Shown here piece after piece: positions 1 through 8,310 of a stretch of 48,833 nt of DNA (the first letter of the stretch is position 1; the number at the start of each line of letters is the position of its first letter). The translations under genes and the position numbers were made by a program. Source of the DNA: Selenomonas sp. (lineage in GTDB: Bacteria > Bacillota > Negativicutes > Selenomonadales > Selenomonadaceae); the NCBI GenBank assembly GCA_018052705.1, contig JAGPMW010000015.1, positions 1-48,833 on the forward strand. Reading direction: 5' to 3'. Below the pieces are notes generated by a model that saw nothing but the letters and a program-made list of their open reading frames with translations, did no database searches and was not told the origin of the DNA.

Positions 1-229
1 CACGCTTGGCAGTGTACTGCGGAGCACGGCCATGGTTGCTTTTTCGCATCGGCGTACCTCGCCGGAGTTCGTAAAAGACAGTCGTATGAGCACAGCCAAC
101 TTCAGCAGCGATACTACGAAGAGAAAAGCCTTTCTGATAAAGCGCCTGAATCATTCCACGTTCTTCCAATGAAAGGTGTCTGCCAGATTTACGTACATCC
201 TCGATTGTATTAAAATGGGCTTGATCCAT
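1..229 (-). CDS. IS30-family transposase, N-terminal part (cut by window edge)
   Basis: Translating the minus strand from ATG at 227-229 gives 76 codons open to the window edge. It begins MDQAHFNTIEDVRKSGRHLS and continues with a helix-turn-helix typical of IS30 transposases (LEERGMIQALYQKGFSLRSI, then AAEVGCAHTTVFYELRRGT). In this family the segment binds the element ends; the DDE integrase core would lie outside the window. A good ribosome binding site (AAAGGAG) sits 8 nt upstream of the ATG. The family call is from the HTH pattern and is fairly secure; whether the gene is intact cannot be seen. Confidence 0.85.
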   Translation of the reverse strand, partial: MDQAHFNTIEDVRKSGRHLSLEERGMIQALYQKGFSLRSIAAEVGCAHTTVFYELRRGTPMRKSNHGRAPQYTAKR

Positions 230-300
230 AGTGATTGCTCCTTTGTTGATGATTTGTCGTAAAACCATTTTAACACGGAGAGTCACTATGGATTTTTATT
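1..300 (-). mobile_element. IS30-like element, 5' end
   Basis: The transposase start and its leader lie here. The AT-rich stretch at about 255-300 upstream of the transposase is the expected place for the left terminal inverted repeat, but the other end is outside the window, so the repeat cannot be paired and the boundary near 300 is approximate. No target-site duplication can be checked. Confidence 0.45.
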
Positions 301-393
301 TTTGATTAACTGTTCAATTTCATTTTACAACTGCCTGTTTTACTTTAGAATACTTCGTGGTGATCTGTTTCATTGGTACATAAATTTTTACCA

Positions 394-432
394 CAAAAAA
401 AGATCCGCCAGCTCTTCTGAGCCAACAGATCT
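394..432 (-). terminator. Rho-independent terminator after ftsY
   Basis: On the minus strand a 14-bp stem (arms 432-419 and 414-401, G-U pairs included, no mismatches) closes a 4-nt AGAA loop and runs into seven T. It lies about 160 nt downstream of the ftsY stop. The stretch 433-590 between stop and hairpin holds no convincing gene; the small plus-strand frames over 302-541 have no ribosome binding site or recognisable protein. Confidence 0.85.
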
Positions 433-590
433 CATTTTAGTTGTCAGGGTGTTATTTCACAGCCCCTGCTATAAGTTTTTGTCTATCCGTTATGTCTTCA
501 CAAAAACAGCAACGGCCCCGTATCATTGCAAACGTGGTTAAAAGCCTTGAAAATCAAGAACTTCTACCAGCGGCGGATATCTCTCTTCAT

Positions 591-1505
591 TCAGCCATTA
601 AACAACGCCGAGGCAAATTCTTCGGCATTGAAAGGGCGCAGGTCCTCGACGGCTTCGCCGACGCCGATCCACTTGACGGGCATGGAGAGCTGACTCTTGA
701 TGCCGATAACTACGCCGCCCTTGGCGGTCCCATCGAGCTTGGTAAGGACAACGCCGGAGATTGGCGCGGCCTTAGTGAAGAGTTCTGCCTGACTGATGGC
801 GTTCTGACCGGTCGTCGCATCGAGTACCAGCAGCGTTTCATGCGGTGCTGCCGGAATTTCGCGGCCGATAACGCGGTTGATTTTCTCCAGTTCCTGCATG
901 AGATTGGATTTTGTCTGCAGACGACCGGCCGTATCAATGATGAGGATATCGATATTACGGGCCTTGGCAGCTTTGACAGCATCAAAGGCTACCGCAGCCG
1001 GATCAGAACCCTCTTCATGCTTGATGACCTGGGCACCGGTACGCTGGCCCCAGACCTCGAGCTGGTCGATTGCTGCCGCGCGGAAGGTATCCGCCGCTGC
1101 CAGCATGACAGATTTCCCCTCCTCCTTGTAATAAGCGCTGAGCTTGCCGATAGTCGTAGTCTTGCCTGCGCCATTGACGCCAATGACGAGCAGTACCGTC
1201 GGGCCTGCTTCGGCCACATGGGTTGTATCTTCGCCCCGCGTGAGGATCTCCGCAATTTCTTTCTGCAGGAACGGCTTAAGGTCCTCCGGACTGTTGATCT
1301 CTTTTTTCTTGATGCCTTTACGAACAGCCTTCATCAGGGTATCTGTCGTCTGGACACCTACATCGGCCATGATGAGTGTTTCTTCGAGTTCATCGAGGAA
1401 ATCATCGTCAATATCAGCATAGCCGATGACAAGTTTCTCGATCTTATTCGTCAGATTTTCGCGGGTCTTGTTCAGGCCCTTCTTCAGTTTGTCAAAAAAT
1501 CCCAT
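591..1505 (-). CDS. ftsY: Signal recognition particle receptor FtsY
   Basis: The 304-residue protein is the SRP receptor GTPase, which docks ribosome-nascent chain-SRP complexes at the SecYEG translocon on the inner membrane face. It has a short basic N-terminus (MGFFDKLKKGLNKTRENLTN), the helical N domain to about residue 95, and the G domain with GVNGAGKTTTIGKLSAYY (P-loop), the insertion-box region with DTFRAAAIDQLEVW, DTAGRLQTK and TKLDGTAKGG. The acidic A domain of proteobacterial FtsY is missing, as usual in Firmicutes. The start has AGGAGG 6 nt upstream. It follows smc by 29 nt and ends the transcript at the hairpin at 394-432. Confidence 0.97.
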   Translation of the reverse strand: MGFFDKLKKGLNKTRENLTNKIEKLVIGYADIDDDFLDELEETLIMADVGVQTTDTLMKAVRKGIKKKEINSPEDLKPFLQKEIAEILTRGEDTTHVAEAGPTVLLVIGVNGAGKTTTIGKLSAYYKEEGKSVMLAAADTFRAAAIDQLEVWGQRTGAQVIKHEEGSDPAAVAFDAVKAAKARNIDILIIDTAGRLQTKSNLMQELEKINRVIGREIPAAPHETLLVLDATTGQNAISQAELFTKAAPISGVVLTKLDGTAKGGVVIGIKSQLSMPVKWIGVGEAVEDLRPFNAEEFASALFNG

Positions 1506-1534
1506 TTCAGACCTCCTGGTCGATAATTAACTTT

Positions 1535-4500
1535 TTATTCTATATCATCCAGACGCACGGACAGTATCTTGGATACGCCGGCATCCTCTATGGTCACACC
1601 ATACATCGTATCAACAGTTTCCATGGTTCCCTTACGATGCGTGACAACGATAAACTGAGTATTATCGGCAAATTCTCTGAGGAAACTGCCAAAGCGTACA
1701 ACATTGGCCTCGTCGAGCGGTGCATCGATCTCATCGAGTACGGCAAACGGCGACGGGCGATAACGCAGGAATGAAAAAAGCAGGGCGATAACGGTCAGCG
1801 CCCGTTCCCCGCCGGAAAGGGCGGAGAGGTTCTGCCGCTTCTTCTGCGGCAGGGTTACGAGGATGTCCACGCCAGTGTTGAGGACATCATTTTCATCGAG
1901 CAGTTTGAGCTCAGCCTTGCCCCCGCCAAAGAGGCGGATGAAGATGTCGCTGAAGTAACTCTGAATCTGGACAAAGGCCTCCTTGAACTGGCGGGTCATG
2001 GCCTCATCCATTTCAGTCAGGATACGTTCAAGATCTTCCTTGGCTTCAATGAGGTCGCTGGACTGTTTCTGCATGAAATCATGACGCTTGCTCAGCTCTT
2101 CATATTCTTCCAACGCATTCGGGTTGACCGGTCCAAGATCCCGAATCTCCTTATCGAGCTCATTCATGCGCTGCCGGATGGCAGCCGGCTCGAGTTCGAG
2201 CTTTTCCTCGGCCGCACGTTCCGGGGTCAGTCCATATTCTGACAGAATGGTTTCCTGCAGGTCAGTCAGTGCCAATTCCAGTTTTGTCGCGGCAAGCTCA
2301 AGCTTATGGATGCCTTCCTGGATCTGATTCAGCTTACGGGCTGCATCATGGGCATCTTTATCGGCCTGCTGGCTGGCGGTCAGTTTTTCCATGCGCTGCG
2401 TATAGAGTTTATTCTGCGCTTCCTGCCCTTCATCATAAGCCTGCTGCCAGATCTTATTCTGACCAGAGAGTTCTTCCAGCCGGGTGACGCTTTCGGCCAA
2501 TCCTGCCGCCAGCTCTTTTTCCTCGGCTTCATTGTCACGCAAAGCCTGTTCACTGCGGGCCTTGTCTTTGGTCTGCAGGAGCAGATGTTCACGGCTGCGC
2601 ATGGCTTCCTGCTCGAGAACGGCCCGCTTGACTTCGCGATCCTGGATATAGGCTGACAGATCATCCGCATCCTGTTCCAGATCTTCGCGCTCGATGGCGG
2701 TATCCTCGGCCTGCCGGCTGGCCGCCTGATATTCAGCCTCGGCGGCATGGACTGCCCGTGCCGCCAGCACGCGTTTCTCCTGAATACGGGCAAAAGTCAC
2801 CTTGAGTTCTTCCGCCGCTCTGGCAAGTTCTGCAACCTGCTGCTGCTGGCTGGCAAGGTTTTCGGCCAGCCGTTCGCGGCTCACACGCAGCTCAGCCCGA
2901 TGGACATTGGCCTGCTGCAGCGCCTCCAAAGATGCGGTCTGCTGCTGATCTGCCTGCGTCTGTGCCTGTGCCGCAGCTGCGCGCAGCTTTTCGAGCTGCT
3001 GCTCTTCCTGCTGCCAGACAGCAATATCCTGCTTCAACTGCTCAATCTCACCGCTGCGGTTCAGGAAGCTGGCTTCCTGATGCTGACGGCTGCCACCCGA
3101 AAGTGAGCCGCCTGGATTCAGGAGCTCACCCTCGAGGGTAACGATACGCAAATGATAGCTTTGCTTTCTAGCCAGTATCAGTGCATGGTCGAGCGTATCG
3201 ACGACCAGCGTCCGGGAAAGCAGGAAATCGGCGATTTTACGATATTTGGCCTCGGTCCGGACCAGCTCACTGGCCCAGCCAATGACACCATCATCCTCAC
3301 CAAACGAGATTGCCTGTGGCTGCCGCACAACAATCGTCGAGAGCGGCAGAAACGTAACCCGGCCCTGCTTTTCCCGTTTCAGGAAAGCAATCGCGGCCTT
3401 GGCGGTATCAGTATCATCAATAACGATGTTCTGCAGATTGCCACCTAATGCAACCTCGATGGCTGTGACATACTGCTGCGGTACATCGATCAGTTCGGCT
3501 ACTGCACCAGCAACACCGCTGCGCCAGGATTCGTTGCTTTTAAGCACCGCCTTGGCCGCCCGCCCGAAGCCTTCATAAGCCTGCTGCATACGGGTGAGAA
3601 ACTGAACCTTACTTTGTGCCGACTGGATATTCTGCCCCTTCGCAGCTGATTTCTGCTGGATGTGTTCGAGTTCCTGCCGGGCTGCCTGCTGATCCCGGCA
3701 AGCCTGCTGCTGCGCCGCGATCCGCCGCGTAATAATAGTCTCCTGCTCCGCCAGCTCTTCATTGAGTTTCTGCTCAAGGGCCTTCAGCTTGGCCAACTTT
3801 TCACGAGCATCGGCCAGTCCGGCCTCGCGTTCTTCCTGACCGCCGCTGCCGTTTTCGATATCACGCTCGAGGACGGCAAGATCCTGCTGGCATTGAGTCA
3901 GCAGCGCCTGTTTTTCTTCTTTACGCGTCTGCGCTGCTTTATCCTTTTCCTTCTGCTCACGAATCCGCTGCGCCAGCCGTCCCGCTTTTTCCTTTTCCTT
4001 CGCCAGCAGCGTATCCGCCAATGCCAGATCATTCTTCTGCGTCGTTTCCTGCTCGCTGAGTTTGGCAATCACCGTTACCGCCTGAGCCAGCTCATGGTTG
4101 AGCTCCGATCGGCGGGCAAGTATCCGGGCCTTGGCCGCATCACTCTGGTCCTGACGCTCCTGCAAGGTAGCCATCTCATTAGACGACGCCTCGATCCTTT
4201 GACGGATGGTCTCATTCTTCTCGCCCTGTGCCTGCATGGCCTGCTCCAGATCGATGATTTCCTTGCCCAGCTGCTCCTTCTGGGCAGCGATGGACTTCAC
4301 CCGGGTATCTGCAGCCACCGCCTCATCGCGGGCCGCGGCCAGTTTCGTATCGTTCTCCTGCTTGTGCTGATTCTCATGCGCATAGTCCTGCGCAAGTTTT
4401 GTAAGCTTGCAGCGCTGATACTCTTCATGCAGACCATTATAGATGCGGGTCTTTTCCGCATGGCGGGCCAATGGCTCCAGTTGATTCTCAATCTCGTGCA

Positions 4501-5080
4501 GGATATCTTCTACACGCACAAGATTGTTCTCAGTATCGGTCAGTTTCCGAACGGATTCTCTCTTGCGGTTCCGGTATTTTGTGATGCCGGCAGTCTCTTC
4601 AAAAAACGCACGGCGTTCTTCGGGCCGCGCATTGAGGATATCATCGATACGGTTCTGTCCGATGATACTCATGCCATCATGACCGATACCAGTATCCGCA
4701 AAGAGATTATAGACATCCTTCAGGCGGCAGCGCGAACGATTGATATAAAACTCACTCTCGCCACTTCGATAAAGGCGCCGCGTGACAACGACCTCGCGGA
4801 AATCGACTGGCAGCGTGCCATCATTCGCGAAGAAAAGCGATACCTCCGCCACCCCCAGAGCTTTACGGGAGGCCGAGCCCGTAAAGATGATATCCTCTGC
4901 TTTTGTTCCTCGCAGATTACGGACATTCTGCTCACCAAGTACCCAGCGGATCGCATCAGTGATATTGCTCTTACCACTGCCGTTTGGCCCGACAATCGCG
5001 GTAATTCCCTGATCGAAATCTATCGTAATTTTGTCTGCAAAAGATTTGAATCCATATGCTTCCAGACGTTTTAACTGCAA
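1535..5080 (-). CDS. smc: Chromosome segregation protein SMC
   Basis: At 1181 residues this is a full-length bacterial SMC, the ATPase that with ScpA/ScpB organises and segregates the chromosome. The N-terminal head carries the Walker A motif IVGPNGSGKSNITDAIRWVLG (from residue 30). Two long Gln/Glu/Ala-rich coiled coils flank the hinge (about 500-660, with GVAGAVAELIDVP and LEGELLNPGGSLSGGS). The C-terminal head has the signature LSGGERALTVIALLFSF and Walker B FAVLDEIDAPLDEANV. The start is TTG at 5080: an in-frame stop lies two codons upstream, and an AGGTG ribosome binding site sits 6 nt before the TTG. It sits 17 nt after the LysR gene and 29 nt before ftsY, so smc-ftsY form a unit. Confidence 0.97.
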   Translation of the reverse strand: MQLKRLEAYGFKSFADKITIDFDQGITAIVGPNGSGKSNITDAIRWVLGEQNVRNLRGTKAEDIIFTGSASRKALGVAEVSLFFANDGTLPVDFREVVVTRRLYRSGESEFYINRSRCRLKDVYNLFADTGIGHDGMSIIGQNRIDDILNARPEERRAFFEETAGITKYRNRKRESVRKLTDTENNLVRVEDILHEIENQLEPLARHAEKTRIYNGLHEEYQRCKLTKLAQDYAHENQHKQENDTKLAAARDEAVAADTRVKSIAAQKEQLGKEIIDLEQAMQAQGEKNETIRQRIEASSNEMATLQERQDQSDAAKARILARRSELNHELAQAVTVIAKLSEQETTQKNDLALADTLLAKEKEKAGRLAQRIREQKEKDKAAQTRKEEKQALLTQCQQDLAVLERDIENGSGGQEEREAGLADAREKLAKLKALEQKLNEELAEQETIITRRIAAQQQACRDQQAARQELEHIQQKSAAKGQNIQSAQSKVQFLTRMQQAYEGFGRAAKAVLKSNESWRSGVAGAVAELIDVPQQYVTAIEVALGGNLQNIVIDDTDTAKAAIAFLKREKQGRVTFLPLSTIVVRQPQAISFGEDDGVIGWASELVRTEAKYRKIADFLLSRTLVVDTLDHALILARKQSYHLRIVTLEGELLNPGGSLSGGSRQHQEASFLNRSGEIEQLKQDIAVWQQEEQQLEKLRAAAAQAQTQADQQQTASLEALQQANVHRAELRVSRERLAENLASQQQQVAELARAAEELKVTFARIQEKRVLAARAVHAAEAEYQAASRQAEDTAIEREDLEQDADDLSAYIQDREVKRAVLEQEAMRSREHLLLQTKDKARSEQALRDNEAEEKELAAGLAESVTRLEELSGQNKIWQQAYDEGQEAQNKLYTQRMEKLTASQQADKDAHDAARKLNQIQEGIHKLELAATKLELALTDLQETILSEYGLTPERAAEEKLELEPAAIRQRMNELDKEIRDLGPVNPNALEEYEELSKRHDFMQKQSSDLIEAKEDLERILTEMDEAMTRQFKEAFVQIQSYFSDIFIRLFGGGKAELKLLDENDVLNTGVDILVTLPQKKRQNLSALSGGERALTVIALLFSFLRYRPSPFAVLDEIDAPLDEANVVRFGSFLREFADNTQFIVVTHRKGTMETVDTMYGVTIEDAGVSKILSVRLDDIE

Positions 5081-5097
5081 TCCTTACACCTGCCTGT

Positions 5098-6006
5098 TCA
5101 GTGCTGCCGGAAATGCTTTTTGAAATCCGGTGTCTCTGTATATTTCTTCATAAAATCAATAAACTGTGTATCAACGACGGATAACGTCTTATGCTCGCCC
5201 CAGAACAAGGAAACTCTTACTGACATTGGCGGACACAGCGGTTTACGTACAAAAATCTTTTCCATACGCGTGACAAAATTCGGCAAAATCGAAATTCCCA
5301 TACCATTAGCCACCAGCTGTTTGATGGTCTTGAGCTGCGAAGTGCAGAGCATGACATCAGGAATAAAACCAGCCTGCCCGCAATGTTTATAGACGTTGCG
5401 ATACTGGTAGGTATGTGGCTGCTGCATGATGAATTTCTCGCGTGCGAGATCTTCAAAGCAAACGCTTTCTTTCGTCGTCAGCCGATGCGACGGCGGCAGA
5501 CACAGACTCATCGTATCTTCCATAATGGGAAGCTCGTTGCCCGTCGTATCATCCGCATCGCCTAAAACGATGCCAAAGTCCAGTTCACTGAGACCAGCCC
5601 GTTCCTTTACCTCGTCGGAGTCCCCATACTCCTGAACATCCAGCGTGATGTCCGGGAAAGCTTTCTGAAATTTAGTAAATAGATCCGGGAACAGATAGGC
5701 TTCCACCATTGGCGGAATCCCAAAGTGAATCGTGCCCCGTGAATCTGAGCGATAGCGCATCATATCCTGCCGGGCCGTTTCCGCCGCCTGCATAATCCGC
5801 TGCGCATGTAATAGAAATGCCTTTCCTTCCTCAGTCAGGCTCACATGCTTCTGGCTGCGGTCAATCAAAGTCAGTCCCAGCTCAGCTTCCAGAGACTTGA
5901 TTGCCTTTGTAACAGAAGGCTGCGAAACATGCAAGACCTCGGCAGTCCGTGTGAAATTCTCCAACTCACTGATGGTGCAGAAATATTCCAGTTGTCGAAA
6001 CTCCAT
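5098..6006 (-). CDS. LysR-family transcriptional regulator
   Basis: This 302-residue protein has the LysR winged HTH at residues 1-60 (MEFRQLEYFCTISELENFTR, then VSQPSVTKAIKSLEAELG) and a type-2 periplasmic-binding-like effector domain from about 90 to the end. The ATG at 6006 is preferred over one five codons upstream because GGGGGA stands 6 nt before it. LysR regulators often sit divergent to their target; here the upstream neighbour is a terminator and another minus-strand gene, while smc follows after only 17 nt. The effector and regulon cannot be told from sequence. The 6022-6156 region must hold its promoter, but no convincing -35/-10 pair was seen. Confidence 0.9.
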   Translation of the reverse strand: MEFRQLEYFCTISELENFTRTAEVLHVSQPSVTKAIKSLEAELGLTLIDRSQKHVSLTEEGKAFLLHAQRIMQAAETARQDMMRYRSDSRGTIHFGIPPMVEAYLFPDLFTKFQKAFPDITLDVQEYGDSDEVKERAGLSELDFGIVLGDADDTTGNELPIMEDTMSLCLPPSHRLTTKESVCFEDLAREKFIMQQPHTYQYRNVYKHCGQAGFIPDVMLCTSQLKTIKQLVANGMGISILPNFVTRMEKIFVRKPLCPPMSVRVSLFWGEHKTLSVVDTQFIDFMKKYTETPDFKKHFRQH

Positions 6007-6156
6007 TAATGGTTCCCCCATACATTTGCGATGTTACATCGATAAGCTCAGTTCTATATCGTATACCTCAACGGTCCCTATTTCAGTGATAGGATTCTCA
6101 TTCGAAGTATAATTCAGCATCCTCCATTATACTATAACTTCAAGTTATTATCCAGT

Positions 6157-6196
6157 AAAAATTATAACCTTCCTCGAAAGGAAGGTTATAATTTTA
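6157..6196 (-). terminator. Bidirectional-type hairpin ending the chemosensory operon
   Basis: A perfect 17-bp stem (6158-6174 with 6179-6195) closes a CGAA loop and is followed on the minus strand by a run of T. The hairpin overlaps the stop codon of the receiver gene (6194-6196), so that gene is terminated immediately at its end. Confidence 0.85.
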
Positions 6197-6580
6197 CGGC
6201 AGCAAGCCTAAATTCTTCATAACGGTCTCAACCTTATCCGTATCAATCGGTTTAGCCGCGTAGGCATCGCACCCCAGTTCCAATGCCTGATCTACATATT
6301 CTACATCGGCCAGTGCCGTCATCATGATAATACAGGTATGTTTCAGTTCATGCTGCTTTTCGAGCACCCGGATAGCTTTTAATACCTTAAGCCCATCCAC
6401 CCGCGGCATCATGATATCCAGACATAGCAGATCGTATGGTTTTTTCTGCTTAACAGCATCCATGAAACAATCCAGCGCCTCAATCCCATCAACAGCCACG
6501 TCGCATTCTCCATAGCGGACGAGAAATTTCTTCAGGAAAACGCGGCTGAGCCGATCATCTTCTGCTACCAGTATTCTCAT
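6194..6580 (-). CDS. CheY-like single-domain response regulator
   Basis: The 128-residue protein is a lone receiver domain with no output domain. The acid pocket (D8, D9), phospho-acceptor D55 (CLDIMMPR), switch Thr88 (IMMTAL) and Lys110 (AAKPID) are all present, so it should be phosphorylated and act by binding a partner. It overlaps the preceding histidine kinase by 4 nt (ATGA), which argues for translational coupling and for that kinase being its donor. As the only receiver in the operon it may also serve as the CheY of the system, but CheA here lacks its phospho-accepting His. Partner assignment is inference. Confidence 0.92.
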   Translation of the reverse strand: MRILVAEDDRLSRVFLKKFLVRYGECDVAVDGIEALDCFMDAVKQKKPYDLLCLDIMMPRVDGLKVLKAIRVLEKQHELKHTCIIMMTALADVEYVDQALELGCDAYAAKPIDTDKVETVMKNLGLLP

Positions 6581-8310
6581 TGTTGTCCCCCCTTTTCATC
6601 TAATCTTTGTTCACAATAGGCAAGCAGACTGGCAATATCGTCTGTATCCGCCTGCTTCGCAGAGACTATTTCCTGAGAATGTTCCTGTTTATTCCAGCGT
6701 GGATTAATAAAAACAGTCCGCTCCTGACTTTCCTCCGCAGCACTATGCGCTTCATGCAAAGGAATCCAGAACGCAAATTCACTGCCGCACTGAGGAGCAG
6801 AATATACTTTAATCTGCCCTCCCATAGCTTCCACCAGATCTTTGACGATCATAAGTCCCAGACCGGTTCCGCCAAATTTCCGGGTGGTCGATCCATCAAC
6901 CTGGCTAAACGGCTTGAACAATTTCTGCTGTTCAGCAAAGGACATCCCAATCCCGGTGTCCCGCACCGCAAACCACAGGATTGACTGCTTATCCCGCAGT
7001 CGTTTTTCGCCTTGTACGGTAACTCCCCCCTCCGAAGTAAATTTCAACGCATTGGTCAACAGATTATGGAAGATCTGGCGAAGGCGCATAGGATCTCCAG
7101 TGATATACTGCGGCAGCTGCTCATAGTCAACTGACCGAAAATAAATTCCTTTCCCTTTCGCAACTTTGCGGTGAACCAGACAGACCCGCCGTAACGTCTG
7201 CCAAAGATCAAAATCCAGCTCTTCCAGTTCCATCTTGCCGCAATCGAGTTTGGAAAAATCAAGGATATCATTGATGATTCGAAGCAGATCCTCTGAACAT
7301 TGTTTCGCACTGAGCAGATTTTCCCGCTGCTCTGCATCGAGCTGCGTTCCGAGTGTAAGATTAATCATGCCATTCATCCCATTGATTGGTGTCCGTATCT
7401 CATGACTCATATTTGCCAGGAACTGGCTTTTGGTCCGGCTGGCTTCCTCAGCTGTCCGCCGTGCTTCTTCCAAAGCCTCCTCGCGTCTTTGGCGCTGAGA
7501 TACATCAACCATGGCAACGATAATCTGACGGCCAATATTCGATTCCACCAGGGAGAAAAATATTTTCAGCCAGACGGGCAGCGATGACCGCCGGCTGTGC
7601 ATCGCTGCTGTAACCTCGCTTTCAAACGGTTCATCACGTATAGCTGCTTCAAGGTTGCGGCGGATAGGACACTGGCCACAAACCTGTCCATGGCCGCAGC
7701 CATTACGGAAGCCATTTTCACACCGGAAGGCATCCCCGAATTGCCGCCCAATCGCATCATCATAACGGATTTCCATTGTTTCAAGCCCAGACTCATTGAT
7801 GTCAATAATGGCACCCTGATCGTTCAGCACGCACAGTCCCACCCGCGCGGCCGAAAAAACCGATCGCATATAGATATGATCGTTTTCCACTTTCATTTCG
7901 AGCCGCCGCAAATGCGTGACATCCCGCAAGATGATCAGGCAGCCACACGATTTTCCGCCTAACCCTCTCAATGGGGAACAGTTCGCCGACAGATAAACCG
8001 GCTCATGCATCGGTTCACGGAAAATCCCAACATTCCGAGCTAGCCCTGCCGTATGTTTCTGACTCATAGCCTGTCGCAACGGACTGGTAAACTTCTGTCC
8101 GGTCCTCAAATTAAACAATGGACAGATTTCATCGAAAGAGATGCTATGCCGGCCCTCCATTTTTTCACAGCACCCTAAAATCCTAACAGCAGCTTTATTG
8201 ATAAACGTAATCTGCTCATGGATATCCGTCAAAACGACACCATCTCCGACCCCCTCCAGCATTCCCTGTAAGAGTTTCGTCGGAATAATAGATGCATCTT
8301 CATTGATCAT
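6577..8310 (-). CDS. PAS-PAS sensor histidine kinase (soluble)
   Basis: From the ATG at 8310 the protein has 577 residues and no membrane segment. Two PAS domains (about 15-135 and 150-270) are followed by a short coiled coil, the HisKA dimerisation domain with H303 (NMSHEIRTPINGM) and a HATPase domain with N box (NLLTNALKF, N420), G1 (DTGIGM) and G2 (FGGTGLGL). The second PAS carries four Cys (197, 205, 211, 214; C-x7-C-x5-C-x2-C), which could bind metal or an Fe-S cluster. The start is chosen because AGGAGG precedes it by 9 nt; the longer frame to 8358 has no such site. It overlaps the cheR-cheB fusion by 11 nt and the receiver gene by 4 nt. Confidence 0.9.
   Translation of the reverse strand: MINEDASIIPTKLLQGMLEGVGDGVVLTDIHEQITFINKAAVRILGCCEKMEGRHSISFDEICPLFNLRTGQKFTSPLRQAMSQKHTAGLARNVGIFREPMHEPVYLSANCSPLRGLGGKSCGCLIILRDVTHLRRLEMKVENDHIYMRSVFSAARVGLCVLNDQGAIIDINESGLETMEIRYDDAIGRQFGDAFRCENGFRNGCGHGQVCGQCPIRRNLEAAIRDEPFESEVTAAMHSRRSSLPVWLKIFFSLVESNIGRQIIVAMVDVSQRQRREEALEEARRTAEEASRTKSQFLANMSHEIRTPINGMNGMINLTLGTQLDAEQRENLLSAKQCSEDLLRIINDILDFSKLDCGKMELEELDFDLWQTLRRVCLVHRKVAKGKGIYFRSVDYEQLPQYITGDPMRLRQIFHNLLTNALKFTSEGGVTVQGEKRLRDKQSILWFAVRDTGIGMSFAEQQKLFKPFSQVDGSTTRKFGGTGLGLMIVKDLVEAMGGQIKVYSAPQCGSEFAFWIPLHEAHSAAEESQERTVFINPRWNKQEHSQEIVSAKQADTDDIASLLAYCEQRLDEKGGQQ

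Noticed and set aside
302..541. Small plus-strand frame between the IS30 fragment and ftsY
   Set aside because: Runs through a clear minus-strand terminator, lacks a ribosome binding site, and its sequence is not protein-like.
441..1526. Long plus-strand frame (361 codons) opposite ftsY
   Set aside because: It is the antisense of a well-supported FtsY frame, has no ribosome binding site, and its protein resembles nothing known.
3662..5074. Plus-strand frame of 470 codons opposite smc
   Set aside because: It arises from the codon bias of smc coiled coils read backwards (Leu/Gln/Phe-rich); no start signal and no domain.
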